From Armatimonadota bacterium (GTDB lineage: Bacteria > Armatimonadota > Zipacnadia > JAUWAU01): DNA of 64,000 nucleotides. The notes beneath the pieces were generated by a model. That model made no database searches. It worked only from the letters and a program-made list of their open reading frames with translations, and was not told where the DNA came from. This document shows positions 51,335 to 60,940 of the stretch, one piece after another. The stretch spans positions 186,001 through 250,000 of the forward strand of contig JAUWAU010000002.1 in the NCBI GenBank assembly GCA_030601885.1, read 5' to 3'. How positions within the stretch are numbered: position 1 is the first letter of the stretch; each line of letters begins with the position of its first letter. The translations under genes were made by a program, and so were the position numbers.

Positions 51335-54300
51335 CTAGCGGGTAAGCGCCAGAGTGGTAATGCCGCTGGCCTGCTGGCCGTCGTCCCCGCTTGCCCTTAC
51401 GCGGAGGAGGTAGATTCCGCTGGGCGCCTGAGCGCCCTGAGCGCCGCGGCCGTTCCAGAGCACGACATTGCGCCCCTTGGACAGCATACCGTCGGCGGAG
51501 ACGGCCCGCACCAGGCGCCCGGCCGCGTTCAGGATTTCCACCCGCACCCGGGCCGGCTGCGACAGATTGAAGGCGATGTCCACGCCAGCGCCTCGCGTCG
51601 CCACCGCATTGAGACCGCTCACAGTGAGCGCTGCCGCAGCGTCCGTCGTCACTTCCACGGTGAAGCGCCGCTGCCCCCCCGCCGGACCGCTGTGGTAGGT
51701 ATACGACGCCTTGGTCCGCAGCGACTGGCGCTTCCCGGCATCCCGGTCCACCAGGAAGGCCCGGTGGCCTCGCGGCAGTTCGCTGAGGTTGGGGAAACTC
51801 AGCACGACCTCGGCGTTGGCAATGTCCGTGTCAACGACCAATTCCCACGCGTGGCTGCCGCCCATGCTGCTCACGAAGTCCGTGGCGTAGCGAGGCCCTC
51901 CCTGTCTCCCGGGCTCGGGGAAGTACACATCCACGTACGGCGATAGATTCGGCGGGCCCTGAATGTGCGTGATCGCCGCCGCGTTCGGATGCACGCCCAG
52001 AACGGTCGCGGCATCGCTGACATTCTCCGTCGCGACGGTGGCGACGACCGGTATTGCCCAGTCATCCACGGACGCACGGCGTGCGCTCTCGCGGGCCCGC
52101 GCCCGCACGCTCAGCGCTCCGGCCGGTTTCTTCAGATTCAGCATGGCACTGCTATAGGCGCGGAACCATAGAGCCTGGTAGGCTGGGAGCGACTGGACCG
52201 CGAAGGGTACCGAGCCGTGAACGAGCTGATAGGACCCGGCGCCGGCATTGTAAAGCCAGGCGTAGTCCTCCGCTATGCCGCTGGCAACCGCCTGCTCCAG
52301 TGTCTTCTCCCCGCCAGCGACGGTGAGCGTGACCGCGGTGAAGTCAACAATGGCGGTGGTGTAGGGGTTACCAATCTGTTGCCAGCCGGGGACGATCGGT
52401 ATGGAGAAATCCTGCCCGGCCGGCGTGGCCACGGCGGTGCCGTCCACGCTCACCAGCTTCGACGTTGACAGCTTCAGCCAGAAGCCCCTCCCGGGCAGGA
52501 CCGAGAGGAACGGGTCGTCAGGGTCGTCCGCGGAATAATGGTAGCCGGGCGTGGGCTGCATCAGCGGGTCCCAGCGGGCGAGCTCGGCGGCCGCCTGCTG
52601 CGCTGCACCTTGTGCCGGCGAGACGCCGAACACCGCCACGGGCGATGTATCGAAGGGATAGGCGGGCACCGCCGCCAGCGAAATGCCCGCCGGGAAGGTA
52701 TGCTCGAAATCTATGGCGGGAATCGCGGACGCGGTAATGACCGACGTCTGCTCATTCTCCGGCACCGAATCGTCCACCGCAGTGACCGCGTAGAAGTACT
52801 CAGTGCCGTTCTGGAGGTCAGAGGATTGGTCGAGGTATGACAGCACGGCGGGATCGCTGGGCGTCAGCAGCGGCGTCATGCCGGTGACGTCGCTGAACTG
52901 TCTGTCGCCGCGATAGATGCGGTACTCGGCGAAATCGCTGGGAGCCGAGTACGGACCCCACGCCAGCTCCACCGCACCCCCAGCGTCGCCGTCTCGGTCC
53001 CCGGCCGTCAGGTTCGTGATCTGTGGCGGAGGCAGGTCGTCGCGGGACCGCGCCGGTCCGGCCACATTGGAATCCACCTGGGTGGTCACGTCGTAGGCCC
53101 GCACGTAGTAGTAGTAGTCTACGCCGTCAACGGTCGGCGCGTCAGTGTAGCTCTGAGTGCCCGGAGGCAGATCGCCGGAGATGTTGCTGAACGTCGCACC
53201 GGGGTCGTCCTGCGCCCGATACAGCTCGTACTTGACGATATCGTTCTGCCCGGTGCCGTCATCTTTCGACCGACGCCAGGTGACCGTGATGCTGCCGCCC
53301 TCGTCGTTGGGCGTATCAGCGGCGGCGACCGCCCTCGCCGCACCTGGGGGCAAGTCGATGCCCACCGCGCTCGCGGCGTTGACGCGACCGGTGCCTAACT
53401 TCCCGATATAGAAAGGGTTCTTGTCATCTATCGAATCTGCGGTGGCACGGATCTGGTCGATAACGGCGTCAGGCAGCCAAGTGGGATGCTCGGATACCAC
53501 GAGACCGGCCACCCCAGCCACATGCGGGGAGGCCATTGATGTGCCGGACCAGATCGGCCCGCCGTACATGTTCCCCGGGAGGGTGCTGAGGATGCTCACA
53601 CCTGGCGCGCTGACGTCTACCAGCTTGTAGACGCCGCTGTAGTTCGAGAAATCCGCCTTCACATCCATACTGTCTACGGCCGCAACACCGATCACTTCAT
53701 TCTGCGTGCTCGGATCCACGCCATCGTTGCACACGGGTGACAACCAGGTGGCTTGGTTCATGGTGAACTCGGTGTTCTCGTTGCACGCGGCGCAGACGAC
53801 GACGACCCCGCTATTGTAGGCGGTGTCGATGGCGGGTTGCTCTGCCGTCGAATACGGCCCGCCGATGCTCATGTTGATAACATGCGCCCCGTTCTGGGCA
53901 GCGTAGACGATGCCGTCGATTATGTCGGACGTGAGCCCCCAGCCGAATTCGTTCATTACACGGCACGACATTACTTTGGTGCCCCATGAGACACCGGTGA
54001 CGCCGATGCCGTTGTTGCTGTCGGCGCTGGCCGTGCCGGCCACGTGGCTGCCATGTTGCTCGTTGATCGGGTCCACAGGGCTGGGATCGTTATCGCGAGG
54101 GACGGAGGCGAAGTCCCACCCGCCATTGGTGTCGTCGATATAGCCGTTCCCGTCGTTGTCCACGCCATCGCCGGGTATCTCGCCAGGATTCACCCAGATC
54201 TTCGCCGCAAGGTCCTCGTGCTGGAAGTCAATGCCGGTGTCAACGATGGCTATGATCTTCGTCGGGCTCCCTGTCTGGACTTCCCACGCATACGGACATT

Positions 54301-54778
54301 GTATCAGCCTCAGACCGTACATGCCCGAATCGCTCCACAACGGGTCATTCGGCGTGACCTGAGTTGGACGCGCCCGGGCGCTCACCCGATTCTCCTGACC
54401 CACTGCCCCGACTGCGCGAGCCACGTAGTCTGCCTCGGCGCTGAATACCTCGGGCCGTTGCTGGTACATCTCGATGGTGGACTGGATGGTCTCCCCGGCC
54501 GGGACTGCGACGAGCTCTACGCGCGCCGGGACGAGTACGCGGATCAGGCGCGCACCGACGTTTGCTGTTGCTGCCGCCCGTGCTTGCGCCGTCGTGCCGG
54601 GGCGGTAGACGACGAGAACGCGCCCGGCAGCCGCGTCCACCATCTTGCCCGAGTACGGATGTCTAACCTGGGTGATCTCTAATTGCGCACTTCCTGGAGT
54701 AGGTAGCCCGAGAAGAACGACAACGAGGGCACTGCAGGCCACACACATCGACCAGAATCGGCGGCGTTTGCGCTGCAT
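51335..54778 (-). CDS. Secreted S8 subtilase with fibronectin-III and FlgD-Ig-like domains (paralogue B)
   Basis: The 1147-aa protein has a signal peptide (to about residue 31), an inhibitor-like prodomain (AGRVLVVYRPGT) and an S8 domain with Asp180 (IIAIVDTGIDFQHED), His242 (QHGSHVAGT) and Ser414 (GTSMASPHVAGVAG, canonical). A Ca-binding-like GDGVDNDGNGYIDD loop is present. Two fibronectin-III-like domains and beta-sandwich regions precede a C-terminal FlgD-Ig-like domain (VEILNAAGRLVRAVS, GIYLLRVRASG). GGGAGG lies before ATG 54778. It is paralogous to the downstream protease over its whole length, and a 91-bp gap separates them. Confidence 0.88.
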   Translation of the reverse strand: MQRKRRRFWSMCVACSALVVVLLGLPTPGSAQLEITQVRHPYSGKMVDAAAGRVLVVYRPGTTAQARAAATANVGARLIRVLVPARVELVAVPAGETIQSTIEMYQQRPEVFSAEADYVARAVGAVGQENRVSARARPTQVTPNDPLWSDSGMYGLRLIQCPYAWEVQTGSPTKIIAIVDTGIDFQHEDLAAKIWVNPGEIPGDGVDNDGNGYIDDTNGGWDFASVPRDNDPSPVDPINEQHGSHVAGTASADSNNGIGVTGVSWGTKVMSCRVMNEFGWGLTSDIIDGIVYAAQNGAHVINMSIGGPYSTAEQPAIDTAYNSGVVVVCAACNENTEFTMNQATWLSPVCNDGVDPSTQNEVIGVAAVDSMDVKADFSNYSGVYKLVDVSAPGVSILSTLPGNMYGGPIWSGTSMASPHVAGVAGLVVSEHPTWLPDAVIDQIRATADSIDDKNPFYIGKLGTGRVNAASAVGIDLPPGAARAVAAADTPNDEGGSITVTWRRSKDDGTGQNDIVKYELYRAQDDPGATFSNISGDLPPGTQSYTDAPTVDGVDYYYYVRAYDVTTQVDSNVAGPARSRDDLPPPQITNLTAGDRDGDAGGAVELAWGPYSAPSDFAEYRIYRGDRQFSDVTGMTPLLTPSDPAVLSYLDQSSDLQNGTEYFYAVTAVDDSVPENEQTSVITASAIPAIDFEHTFPAGISLAAVPAYPFDTSPVAVFGVSPAQGAAQQAAAELARWDPLMQPTPGYHYSADDPDDPFLSVLPGRGFWLKLSTSKLVSVDGTAVATPAGQDFSIPIVPGWQQIGNPYTTAIVDFTAVTLTVAGGEKTLEQAVASGIAEDYAWLYNAGAGSYQLVHGSVPFAVQSLPAYQALWFRAYSSAMLNLKKPAGALSVRARARESARRASVDDWAIPVVATVATENVSDAATVLGVHPNAAAITHIQGPPNLSPYVDVYFPEPGRQGGPRYATDFVSSMGGSHAWELVVDTDIANAEVVLSFPNLSELPRGHRAFLVDRDAGKRQSLRTKASYTYHSGPAGGQRRFTVEVTTDAAAALTVSGLNAVATRGAGVDIAFNLSQPARVRVEILNAAGRLVRAVSADGMLSKGRNVVLWNGRGAQGAQAPSGIYLLRVRASGDDGQQASGITTLALTR

Positions 54779-55309
54779 GCGGCACCTCCCTTTAGGCCGG
54801 GGGAGCACACCGGCGCCGCGCCTCCCGTCCGGCTTCGATGCGGACCGGGAGGCCATCACGCGCCATCGTCCGGGGTCGCGTTAGGAGCCCGTCCGTGCGC
54901 TCCTGGTATCACGGGGCCCAACCTGCTCGAGCCTTCAACATGGCCTTCAGCGGCCAAACACACCCTTCGGCCGGCCCCTCAACATGCACGAAGCCTGCTA
55001 CGATGGCGAGTATAGCAGCGTGCAGTGGGGTTGTCAACCGAGGCGGGCCGGGCCGTTTCTTGCGTCCGTTGACGAGGATTCTGCTCTTCCGGAGCGGCCG
55101 CTCCGGCGCCTCGGCCTGGTCCAAGCCACTTGCTCTATGCACGAGACAGGCCCCGCAGCCAAAAGGCAGGCGACACCAACTGGTGTCGCCTCGGACGTCA
55201 TGCTCAGAGTAGGCGTGCGACCCCCCTTGCCCCCCGCACACGTGCACGGGCGGCACAGGTGCGTCACTTGTCCTACAGCACGGCACACCGCGCGACGCGG
55301 TGCCGCTCT
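54779..55309. other. 531-bp intergenic region with terminator
   Basis: No convincing gene is found on either strand; open frames have Pro/Arg-rich translations. It contains the terminator hairpin at 55168-55191 for the upstream gene and must contain the promoter of the subtilase pair. A GGGGGGCAAGGGGGG stretch (complement, about 55222-55236) is present. Confidence 0.5.
55168..55191 (-). terminator. Rho-independent terminator after the outer-membrane protein gene
   Basis: AGGCGACACCA and TGGTGTCGCCT form a perfect 11-bp stem with a 2-nt spacer, about 120 nt downstream of the stop at 55310, followed on the minus strand by GCCTTTTGG. Given the distance from the stop it could also be an operator for the subtilase genes. 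Confidence 0.5.
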
Positions 55310-55999
55310 CTACAACATGGTGTGATAGGACACGCCCCACATGAATTCGTCAAAGATGCTCCCAACGTCAATGTGCACGTCGTCAGTCACGTTGAAGCGC
55401 GCGCCCCAGTTGAACTCCTCCTCCAGCACCTCCGCCATGAGGGTAACGTGCTCATTTACGTCCCCGGTCACGGACGCGAAGAACTGCACCTCGTCTACGT
55501 CCTCGTCTCCCATCAGGAGCCCAGGGTCATCGGCAAACAGCAGGCCAATGGTTACGGGAACCGGGCCGTTGGCCTGCAGGTCGCTTCCCAGGTCCTTTCC
55601 GAGGGCCAGATAAAGCGGAACGCTGTCGCCCAGCTCCTCGAGAATGTCCACCAGGCCGACGGCGAGAGAGACCTCATCCTCTGGCTCAGACAGGATCCCG
55701 TACTTCAAGTGAAAGGTGAACTCGTCGTCCCCGCCGTTCTCGACGGCGAAGAGCCCCGCCGTCAACTCGACGTTGTCCGCAAGGCCAAAGCTGGCCGTGA
55801 ATGGCGTCAGACTCGCACCGTTCCTGAAGAAGTCGGCGTTGGGCACGTTGTGAATGGCCAGATCGACGGAGTCTTCGCCAACGAGCGCCGTATTGGGGGT
55901 GGCAAGCACGCCGGTGTAGCCGAGAAAACTCGGCGCTGCGCTCGCGGGGCACGCGACAAGGGGGATTATCACCGCGACTGCGGCCAAACCAATTCGCAT
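55310..55999 (-). CDS. Predicted outer-membrane beta-barrel protein (YjbH-like start)
   Basis: The 229-aa protein has a signal peptide (ending about ASA at 21) and then GYTGVLATPNTALVGEDSVDLAIH, similar to the start of YjbH-type outer-membrane proteins, followed by alternating amphipathic strands and a C-terminal aromatic-rich VGSIFDEFMWGVSYHTML. It is much shorter than YjbH. The role is unknown; it may be a small porin or lipid-binding barrel. GGAG lies 9 nt before the ATG. Confidence 0.65.
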   Translation of the reverse strand: MRIGLAAVAVIIPLVACPASAAPSFLGYTGVLATPNTALVGEDSVDLAIHNVPNADFFRNGASLTPFTASFGLADNVELTAGLFAVENGGDDEFTFHLKYGILSEPEDEVSLAVGLVDILEELGDSVPLYLALGKDLGSDLQANGPVPVTIGLLFADDPGLLMGDEDVDEVQFFASVTGDVNEHVTLMAEVLEEEFNWGARFNVTDDVHIDVGSIFDEFMWGVSYHTML

Positions 56000-56582
56000 A
56001 GCGTCTGTCTCCTTCCGTGTGTAGGTGCTACGACACTTGCTTCATAAGCGAAGCTGGGACCCTGGATCTCGCTTCGCGCAGCGAACTGGGTGCTCTGGGA
56101 GCGCCCGTGCGCTCGGAGCAACTGGAGCAATCCCTCCTTTCGGCGATACGCCTAGTCCCGGCTATCTCAGGGGAGTGTGCGATGCGTCTCAGGGACAGCC
56201 GCAAGTTCTCGTCGGAGCCCACAATCCGTCGCAGAATTGCAGCCGCGCACAACACCCCGCAAAACCGGCAGAAGCATAGCCCAAATCCCTAGACCGGTCA
56301 AGTGCAGCGCCTAGACTGCTACGAGGGACCCAAATCCGGATGCTGCCGAGGCCAGACTTTCCACGCCACCGGCAGGCCAATAAGCTTGAGCGCAACCACG
56401 CCAACAGCCTCGTCGCCGGGGGCGGCGATGGCGATCGTAGGGGCGATCCCGCCCGGGCCGGCAGGAACTCGGAGGCGGGTGCGGAATAGGAGCTTGCGCA
56501 GCGGACGCGGGCGGGCCCGCAGGCGCAGCTTGCCGGCCGGGTGTGCGGGAGGTGCGCAGCACCCCTTAGGGAGGCAATACGC
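56000..56582. other. 583-bp divergent intergenic region, no convincing gene
   Basis: Both flanking genes read outward from here. Short open frames on both strands translate to low-complexity Arg/Ala/Pro sequence with no motif. The region holds the promoters for the outer-membrane protein and the small membrane protein; GGGAGG before 56583 is the ribosome binding site of the latter. Confidence 0.45.
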
Positions 56583-56879
56583 ATGACGGGCGTTGCAATA
56601 GTGGCGATTGGCCTCGTCGTACTTATCGCAGTGGTAGCATTCATAATCCTGCGCGTCATCGCGACGCCTACCGGGATGACTATGGTCGGAGCAACGTTTG
56701 CCGGCTGCTGCGTAGGATTCGTCCTCGGTCTGCTCATATTTGCCCTCGGGGCCGGCTGGACCTTCAATGAGCCGGAGTCGGCACGGGAGTACGGCGGGCT
56801 CGTCGCCATCGCCGGCGCCATCACGGCCGCGGGGTGTGCGCTGGCCGCGGCGCTCGTCAGCCGCTCGCAGTCCGAGTGA
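56583..56879 (+). CDS. Small membrane protein with three transmembrane helices
   Basis: The 98-aa protein has hydrophobic segments at about residues 2-26 (VAIVAIGLVVLIAVVAFIIL), 33-57 (GATFAGCCVGFVLGLLIFAL) and 72-92 (GLVAIAGAITAAGCALAAAL). GGAGG lies 8 nt before ATG 56583, which excludes a longer frame starting at 56541. No family is recognised. It is followed by the hydroxyacid dehydrogenase gene after 121 bp. Confidence 0.7.
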   Translation: MTGVAIVAIGLVVLIAVVAFIILRVIATPTGMTMVGATFAGCCVGFVLGLLIFALGAGWTFNEPESAREYGGLVAIAGAITAAGCALAAALVSRSQSE

Positions 56880-57000
56880 GCCCGGCCTCGCCGCACGAAG
56901 CCACGGCAGGAGGAATCAGCGCCGGGCCCCGAGTGCCACACTGCAGGAGCAAATGGCGAGCGGCGTTCCACGCTCAATGTCCCAACAGGAGACCGTACGT

Positions 57001-58020
57001 ATGAAACAGAAGGTGCTGTACATTCCAACCGAGAGCCATACGAACCGCGTTTTCCGGCCCGAGACCTTCGACCGAATGTGCGAGCTGTTTGACGTGACAA
57101 TCAATGAGACGGGGCAAAACTTCAGCACAGAACAGGTGACGGAGCGCATCGCAGGCTACGATGCCTTGGTCACCGGTTGGGGTTCGCCGTCCCTGAACGC
57201 CGAGTTCTTCGGGCGAGCGGACAGACTCAAGATCATCGCCCACTCGGCGGGGTCGGTGAAGTTCATGCTCGACCGCGAGCTCGTTGACAAATACCTCATC
57301 CCTCGGGACATCTGCGTCTTCAGCGCGAATCGCGCTATTGCGTACAACGTCGCCGAGTCCACCGTCGGCTACCTCATCGCCGTCCCGCGCCGCTGGATCG
57401 AATTCACCGCCCGCTTCCGCAGCACGGGCCGCTGGCGTGCGCCGGACATCGAGAGCGAGGGGCAGTTTCTGCTGGGCGCGGTCGTAGGGCTGGTGAGCGC
57501 GAGCACGGTCGCGCGGGAGGTCATCAAACTGCTGCAGCCCTTCGAGGTGGCAATCCTGGTCTACGATCCGTATATGTCCGACGACGAAGCGGCCAGGCTC
57601 GGCGTGGAGAAGGTGGAGTTGAATGAACTGTTCCGACGCAGCGATATGGTGAGCCTGCACGCGCCGAAGATAGCGGAGACCACGAACATGATCGGCGAGG
57701 AGCAGCTAAAGCTCCTTCGGGACGGCGCCGCACTCATCAACACCGCCCGCGGCTCCGTCATCGATCACGACGCCCTGCTGCGCGAGTGCCAAACTGGGCG
57801 CATTGTCGTCGCCCTGGACGTCACTGAGCCAGAGCCGCTGCCGGAGGACAGCCCATTCAGGGAGCTCGAGAACGTCATCATCACGCCCCACATCGCCGCC
57901 CACGGCTCCTATGGGCTGTTCAGGATTGGCGAGACGGCAGTCAAGGCGCTCCAAGACCGCTTCGCCGGCCGGCAGGTCGAGGGTGCGGTGAACTTCGACG
58001 CGTTTGAGCAGCTTGCGTAG
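57001..58020 (+). CDS. D-isomer-specific 2-hydroxyacid dehydrogenase with degenerate nucleotide loop
   Basis: The 339-aa protein has the family fold and catalytic triad positions: Arg in INTARGSVIDHDALL, Glu in DVTEPEPLPEDSPF and His in ITPHIAAHGSYG. The Rossmann loop, normally GxGxxG, reads VGLVSASTVAREV, with Ser, Ser and Ala at the three glycine positions. The ATG at 57001 has AGGAG 9 nt upstream; the in-frame ATG at 56977 is less likely. Its stop overlaps a hairpin repeat. Function is probably reduction of a 2-keto acid, but cofactor binding may be altered. Confidence 0.82.
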   Translation: MKQKVLYIPTESHTNRVFRPETFDRMCELFDVTINETGQNFSTEQVTERIAGYDALVTGWGSPSLNAEFFGRADRLKIIAHSAGSVKFMLDRELVDKYLIPRDICVFSANRAIAYNVAESTVGYLIAVPRRWIEFTARFRSTGRWRAPDIESEGQFLLGAVVGLVSASTVAREVIKLLQPFEVAILVYDPYMSDDEAARLGVEKVELNELFRRSDMVSLHAPKIAETTNMIGEEQLKLLRDGAALINTARGSVIDHDALLRECQTGRIVVALDVTEPEPLPEDSPFRELENVIITPHIAAHGSYGLFRIGETAVKALQDRFAGRQVEGAVNFDAFEQLA

Positions 58021-58045
58021 GGGCGACCCGGCGGGTCGCCCCTAC
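58017..58045. repeat. GTAGGGGCGACC palindromic repeat after the dehydrogenase
   Basis: GTAGGGGCGACCCG and CGGGTCGCCCCTAC form an almost continuous palindrome that begins inside the TAG stop codon of the dehydrogenase. The same core occurs in the hairpin at 6089-6129. It may act as a terminator, but lacks a U-tract, so a REP-like element is an equally good explanation. Confidence 0.6.
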
Positions 58046-58103
58046 AACCGGCTGGCGCTAACCGCGCTCAGAACGGGATGGACCGGGGAGGAGCGAACGG
58101 AGC

Positions 58104-58421
58104 GTGAGGATCGAGTTCCTGTATTGCGCCGATTGTCCATCGCACGAAGAGGCCCTCACGCGGCTCAATGACGCGATGGCGGCCGAGGGCGTCGAGGCGG
58201 ATATTCACATCATCGAGGTGAAGTCGGATCAGGAAGCACAGCAGCTCCGCTTCATCGGTTCGCCCACCATACGAATCGATGGCGAGGACATCGATCCCGA
58301 GGGGCTCGAGGGTCAACAGTATGCGCTGACGTGCCGCGTGTACACGAAGCGAGACGGCAGGCCTTCGCCGGCGCCCGAGACGGCACTGATTCGGGCGCGG
58401 CTGCGCGGGGAGATACAGTAG
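58104..58421 (+). CDS. Small thioredoxin-fold protein with N-terminal CxxC
   Basis: The 105-aa protein starts MRIEFLYCADCPSHEEALTRL, a beta strand followed by a CxxC motif (Cys8, Cys11) and helix, then EADIHIIEVKSDQEAQQLRFIGSPTIRIDGEDI with the cis-Pro SPT loop of thioredoxin-like folds. Similar small proteins are annotated as thioredoxin-like or alkylmercury-lyase-related. It may be a redox or metal-handling protein. GTG start; the ribosome binding site is GGGGAGGAG further upstream or a weak GGAGC. The next gene starts 29 bp later. Confidence 0.75.
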   Translation: MRIEFLYCADCPSHEEALTRLNDAMAAEGVEADIHIIEVKSDQEAQQLRFIGSPTIRIDGEDIDPEGLEGQQYALTCRVYTKRDGRPSPAPETALIRARLRGEIQ

Positions 58422-58450
58422 GGCAAACACTCGGAAGAGGGGTGAGACGC

Positions 58451-58981
58451 ATGGCAATCTCTGTGGGAAGTACGGCGCCGGACTTCAAGCTCAAGGGCGT
58501 GGACGGCAAGGAGTACTCGCTGGGCGCCTTCGCGGATCGTAAGGCGGTGGCCGTCATCTTTAGCTGCAACCATTGTCCGTACGTGCTGGCGTGGGAGGAT
58601 CGCATGATAGCGATCCAGCGTGACTACGAGGCGCGCGGCGCGGCGCTCATTGCCATCAATTCTAACAACGCGGCGGCGTACCCGGACGACAGCTTCGAGA
58701 ACATGGTGAAGCGCAGCCAGCAGCAGGGCTTTGGCTTCCCCTATGTGCACGACGAGACCCAGGACGTCGCGCATGCCTACGGTGCTACTCACACGCCCGA
58801 GGTGTTCCTGCTCGACGCCGAGCGCAAGGTGCGCTACCACGGCGCCATCGACGACAACTACGACGACGCCAGTGCCGTGAAGCAGCACTATCTGCGGGAC
58901 GCCCTTGACGCTGTGTTAGAGGGTGGAGAGCCCTCGGTAACCGAAACGCCGCCGGTGGGCTGCACGGTGAAGTGGAAGTAG
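58451..58981 (+). CDS. Thioredoxin/peroxiredoxin-family protein (AhpC/TSA-like)
   Basis: The 176-aa protein has the family start SVGSTAPDFKLKGVDGKEYSLGAF, a CxxC site in FSCNHCPYVLAW, DETQDVAHAYGATHTPEVFLLD with the cis-Pro TPE loop, and a VRYHGAIDDNYDDAS segment as in TlpA/ResA-like cytoplasmic members. No signal peptide. ATG 58451 has GAGGGG upstream. It lies 29 bp after the small thioredoxin-fold gene, suggesting a redox operon. Confidence 0.88.
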   Translation: MAISVGSTAPDFKLKGVDGKEYSLGAFADRKAVAVIFSCNHCPYVLAWEDRMIAIQRDYEARGAALIAINSNNAAAYPDDSFENMVKRSQQQGFGFPYVHDETQDVAHAYGATHTPEVFLLDAERKVRYHGAIDDNYDDASAVKQHYLRDALDAVLEGGEPSVTETPPVGCTVKWK

Positions 58982-59005
58982 ACGGCAAGCTCAGGAGGCG
59001 CGCTG

Positions 59006-60940
59006 ATGAAGCTTCTTCTCGTTGTTGCGACGGCGGGTGCCGTGGCAGGGCTTTGGGGAGAGGTGCATCCTCTGGTGGCCGCTGAACTGACGCCAGCGGA
59101 TTTCCCCGGCCCCGACGGCATCGTCTATCCCGACTGGACGTGGGCAGGAGTGCCCGGAGGCATCCCGGATGTTCCGGTACGGGCTCGTTTGTCCGAGTTC
59201 GGAGCGAAGCCGAACGACGATGCCGACGACAGCCCTGCCCTGCAAAGAGCCGTTGATGCAGTGGGCGCCCGAGGCGGAGGCGCGCTGCTCATCGAGGCTG
59301 GCACGTACTATCTCGACCACCCCGTCATCATCACGCGGGACAACGTGGTGATCCGAGGCGAGGGCCCCGAGAAAACGCGCCTCATCAATCGTTACGGGCC
59401 GCCGGAGTCCGGCGTCACGTTCTTCCGGCCCACCGAGGGGGACGAAATCAACGAAGACACGTGGGTTGAGGTCCATTGTCAACCCGAGGGGCTCAACGCC
59501 ATACGCGTCCTCGTTGACGGCAAGCAGGTGTGGTCGCGCACCCGGAGCGCTCACTGGGGTGGCACTTTCGCCGGCAAGATGACCGGCTCGACGCTGCTGC
59601 GCGGCCGCCCGGAAGGCCCGCACGAATTGAAAGCCGTCGCCGAGTTCGACGGCGGCAAGCGCGCCGAGACGACCATCAACGTGGTGTTCAAGCCTCTGCC
59701 GGAAGGCGCACCGCGGCGCCGCCACATGCCCAGCTTCCTGGGCGCCCTCACCTTCGTAGGCCAGGCGCCTCTCGGGCCGCGGCTGCTGCTGTCTGCCGAC
59801 GCCGAGCGAGGCGACACGGAGCTGAAGCTGAAGTCGGCTGCGGGGCTGAAGCGGGGCGATTCCCTCATCCTCACGGCGCCTGCCACCGAGCGCTGGAACC
59901 GTCTGGTGCAGAACGCCTGCAAGTGGGGCAGCTACCGGGTCAACGAATATCGCGTGGAGGCCGTCCAGGGCAACACGGTCCGCATCAATCAGCCACTGCG
60001 CCTTCCCTTCCCCGTCATCGACCGCAGTTACGTGCAGCGGTACGAGCCGATTCGGCGCTGCGGCGTCGAGGGGCTGTACCTGGAGCAGACCAAGAAGCTC
60101 TGGACGAGCGGGGTCATCTTCAGTTACGCGTGGGAGTGCTGGGCCCGAGACGTCCACGTGCGCAAGTGCGGTCAGTGGCCCGTGTACACCACGCCGGCGA
60201 AGTGGTGCGAGATCCGCGATTGCCGGTTCGACGAGGCCTGGTATAACGGCGGGGGCGGCACCGCCTACACCGGATTCCAGCGCGCCTACGACTGCCTCAT
60301 GGAGAACGTGCACACCACCAAGATGCGCCACGCCCCCTGCGTCCAGTGGTCAGCATCCGGCAACGTCATCCGCAAGAGCACCTTCGTGCAGAGCGACGGC
60401 CAATGGCATGCCGGCTGGACGAACGAGAACCTGTTCGAGCAATGCGTGATAGACGCCGCGCAGGGCACGGGCTCCTACGGCCACGGCTTCTGGGCATCGC
60501 CCCCGAACGACACGGCCCACGGCCCGAACGGCCCGCGCAACGTGGTGTACAACTGCGATGTGGTCGCGCCGAAGAACGGCCTGTGGATGGGCGGCATGAA
60601 CCATGGCTGGCTGATTCTGCACAACCGGCTCATCTGCGGCGCCGGTCCAGGCGTAGTCATGCAGAAGAACAGCGACGGGCACCTCATCGCGCACAACGTC
60701 ATCGTCCTCAAGGACGGCAAGTCGCCGAGCATCAGGATCGGCACGGACGACTGCGACGGCGTCCGGGCCATTAACAACCGCATATACGGCGGGAACGGGG
60801 CACTTCTTGGCGGCAAGGCAGGGCTGACGGAGGACACGGGCAACGAGCTGAGGCCGCTGCCCGCGGAGGTCGCGCCGGCGCGACCGACGCCTGCCGTACC
60901 GAGCATCTTCGAGTGGCAGCGAGCCCATCAGCGCAGATAG
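59006..60940 (+). CDS. Secreted right-handed beta-helix protein (pectate-lyase-3-like)
   Basis: The 644-aa protein has a signal peptide (to about residue 27) and a pectate-lyase-3 opening (RLSEFGAKPNDDADDSPALQRAVDAVGARGGGALLIEAGTYYL, then VVIRGEGPEKTRLI). An inserted beta-sandwich (residues about 150-235) precedes a beta-helix with many coils (AWECWARDVHVRKCG, NVIRKSTFVQSDGQ, GVRAINNRIYGG) rich in Trp and Tyr. It is likely a secreted polysaccharide lyase or binding protein. It starts 24 bp after the redox gene and its 3' end overlaps a convergent fragment by 13 bp. Confidence 0.85.
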   Translation: MKLLLVVATAGAVAGLWGEVHPLVAAELTPADFPGPDGIVYPDWTWAGVPGGIPDVPVRARLSEFGAKPNDDADDSPALQRAVDAVGARGGGALLIEAGTYYLDHPVIITRDNVVIRGEGPEKTRLINRYGPPESGVTFFRPTEGDEINEDTWVEVHCQPEGLNAIRVLVDGKQVWSRTRSAHWGGTFAGKMTGSTLLRGRPEGPHELKAVAEFDGGKRAETTINVVFKPLPEGAPRRRHMPSFLGALTFVGQAPLGPRLLLSADAERGDTELKLKSAAGLKRGDSLILTAPATERWNRLVQNACKWGSYRVNEYRVEAVQGNTVRINQPLRLPFPVIDRSYVQRYEPIRRCGVEGLYLEQTKKLWTSGVIFSYAWECWARDVHVRKCGQWPVYTTPAKWCEIRDCRFDEAWYNGGGGTAYTGFQRAYDCLMENVHTTKMRHAPCVQWSASGNVIRKSTFVQSDGQWHAGWTNENLFEQCVIDAAQGTGSYGHGFWASPPNDTAHGPNGPRNVVYNCDVVAPKNGLWMGGMNHGWLILHNRLICGAGPGVVMQKNSDGHLIAHNVIVLKDGKSPSIRIGTDDCDGVRAINNRIYGGNGALLGGKAGLTEDTGNELRPLPAEVAPARPTPAVPSIFEWQRAHQRR

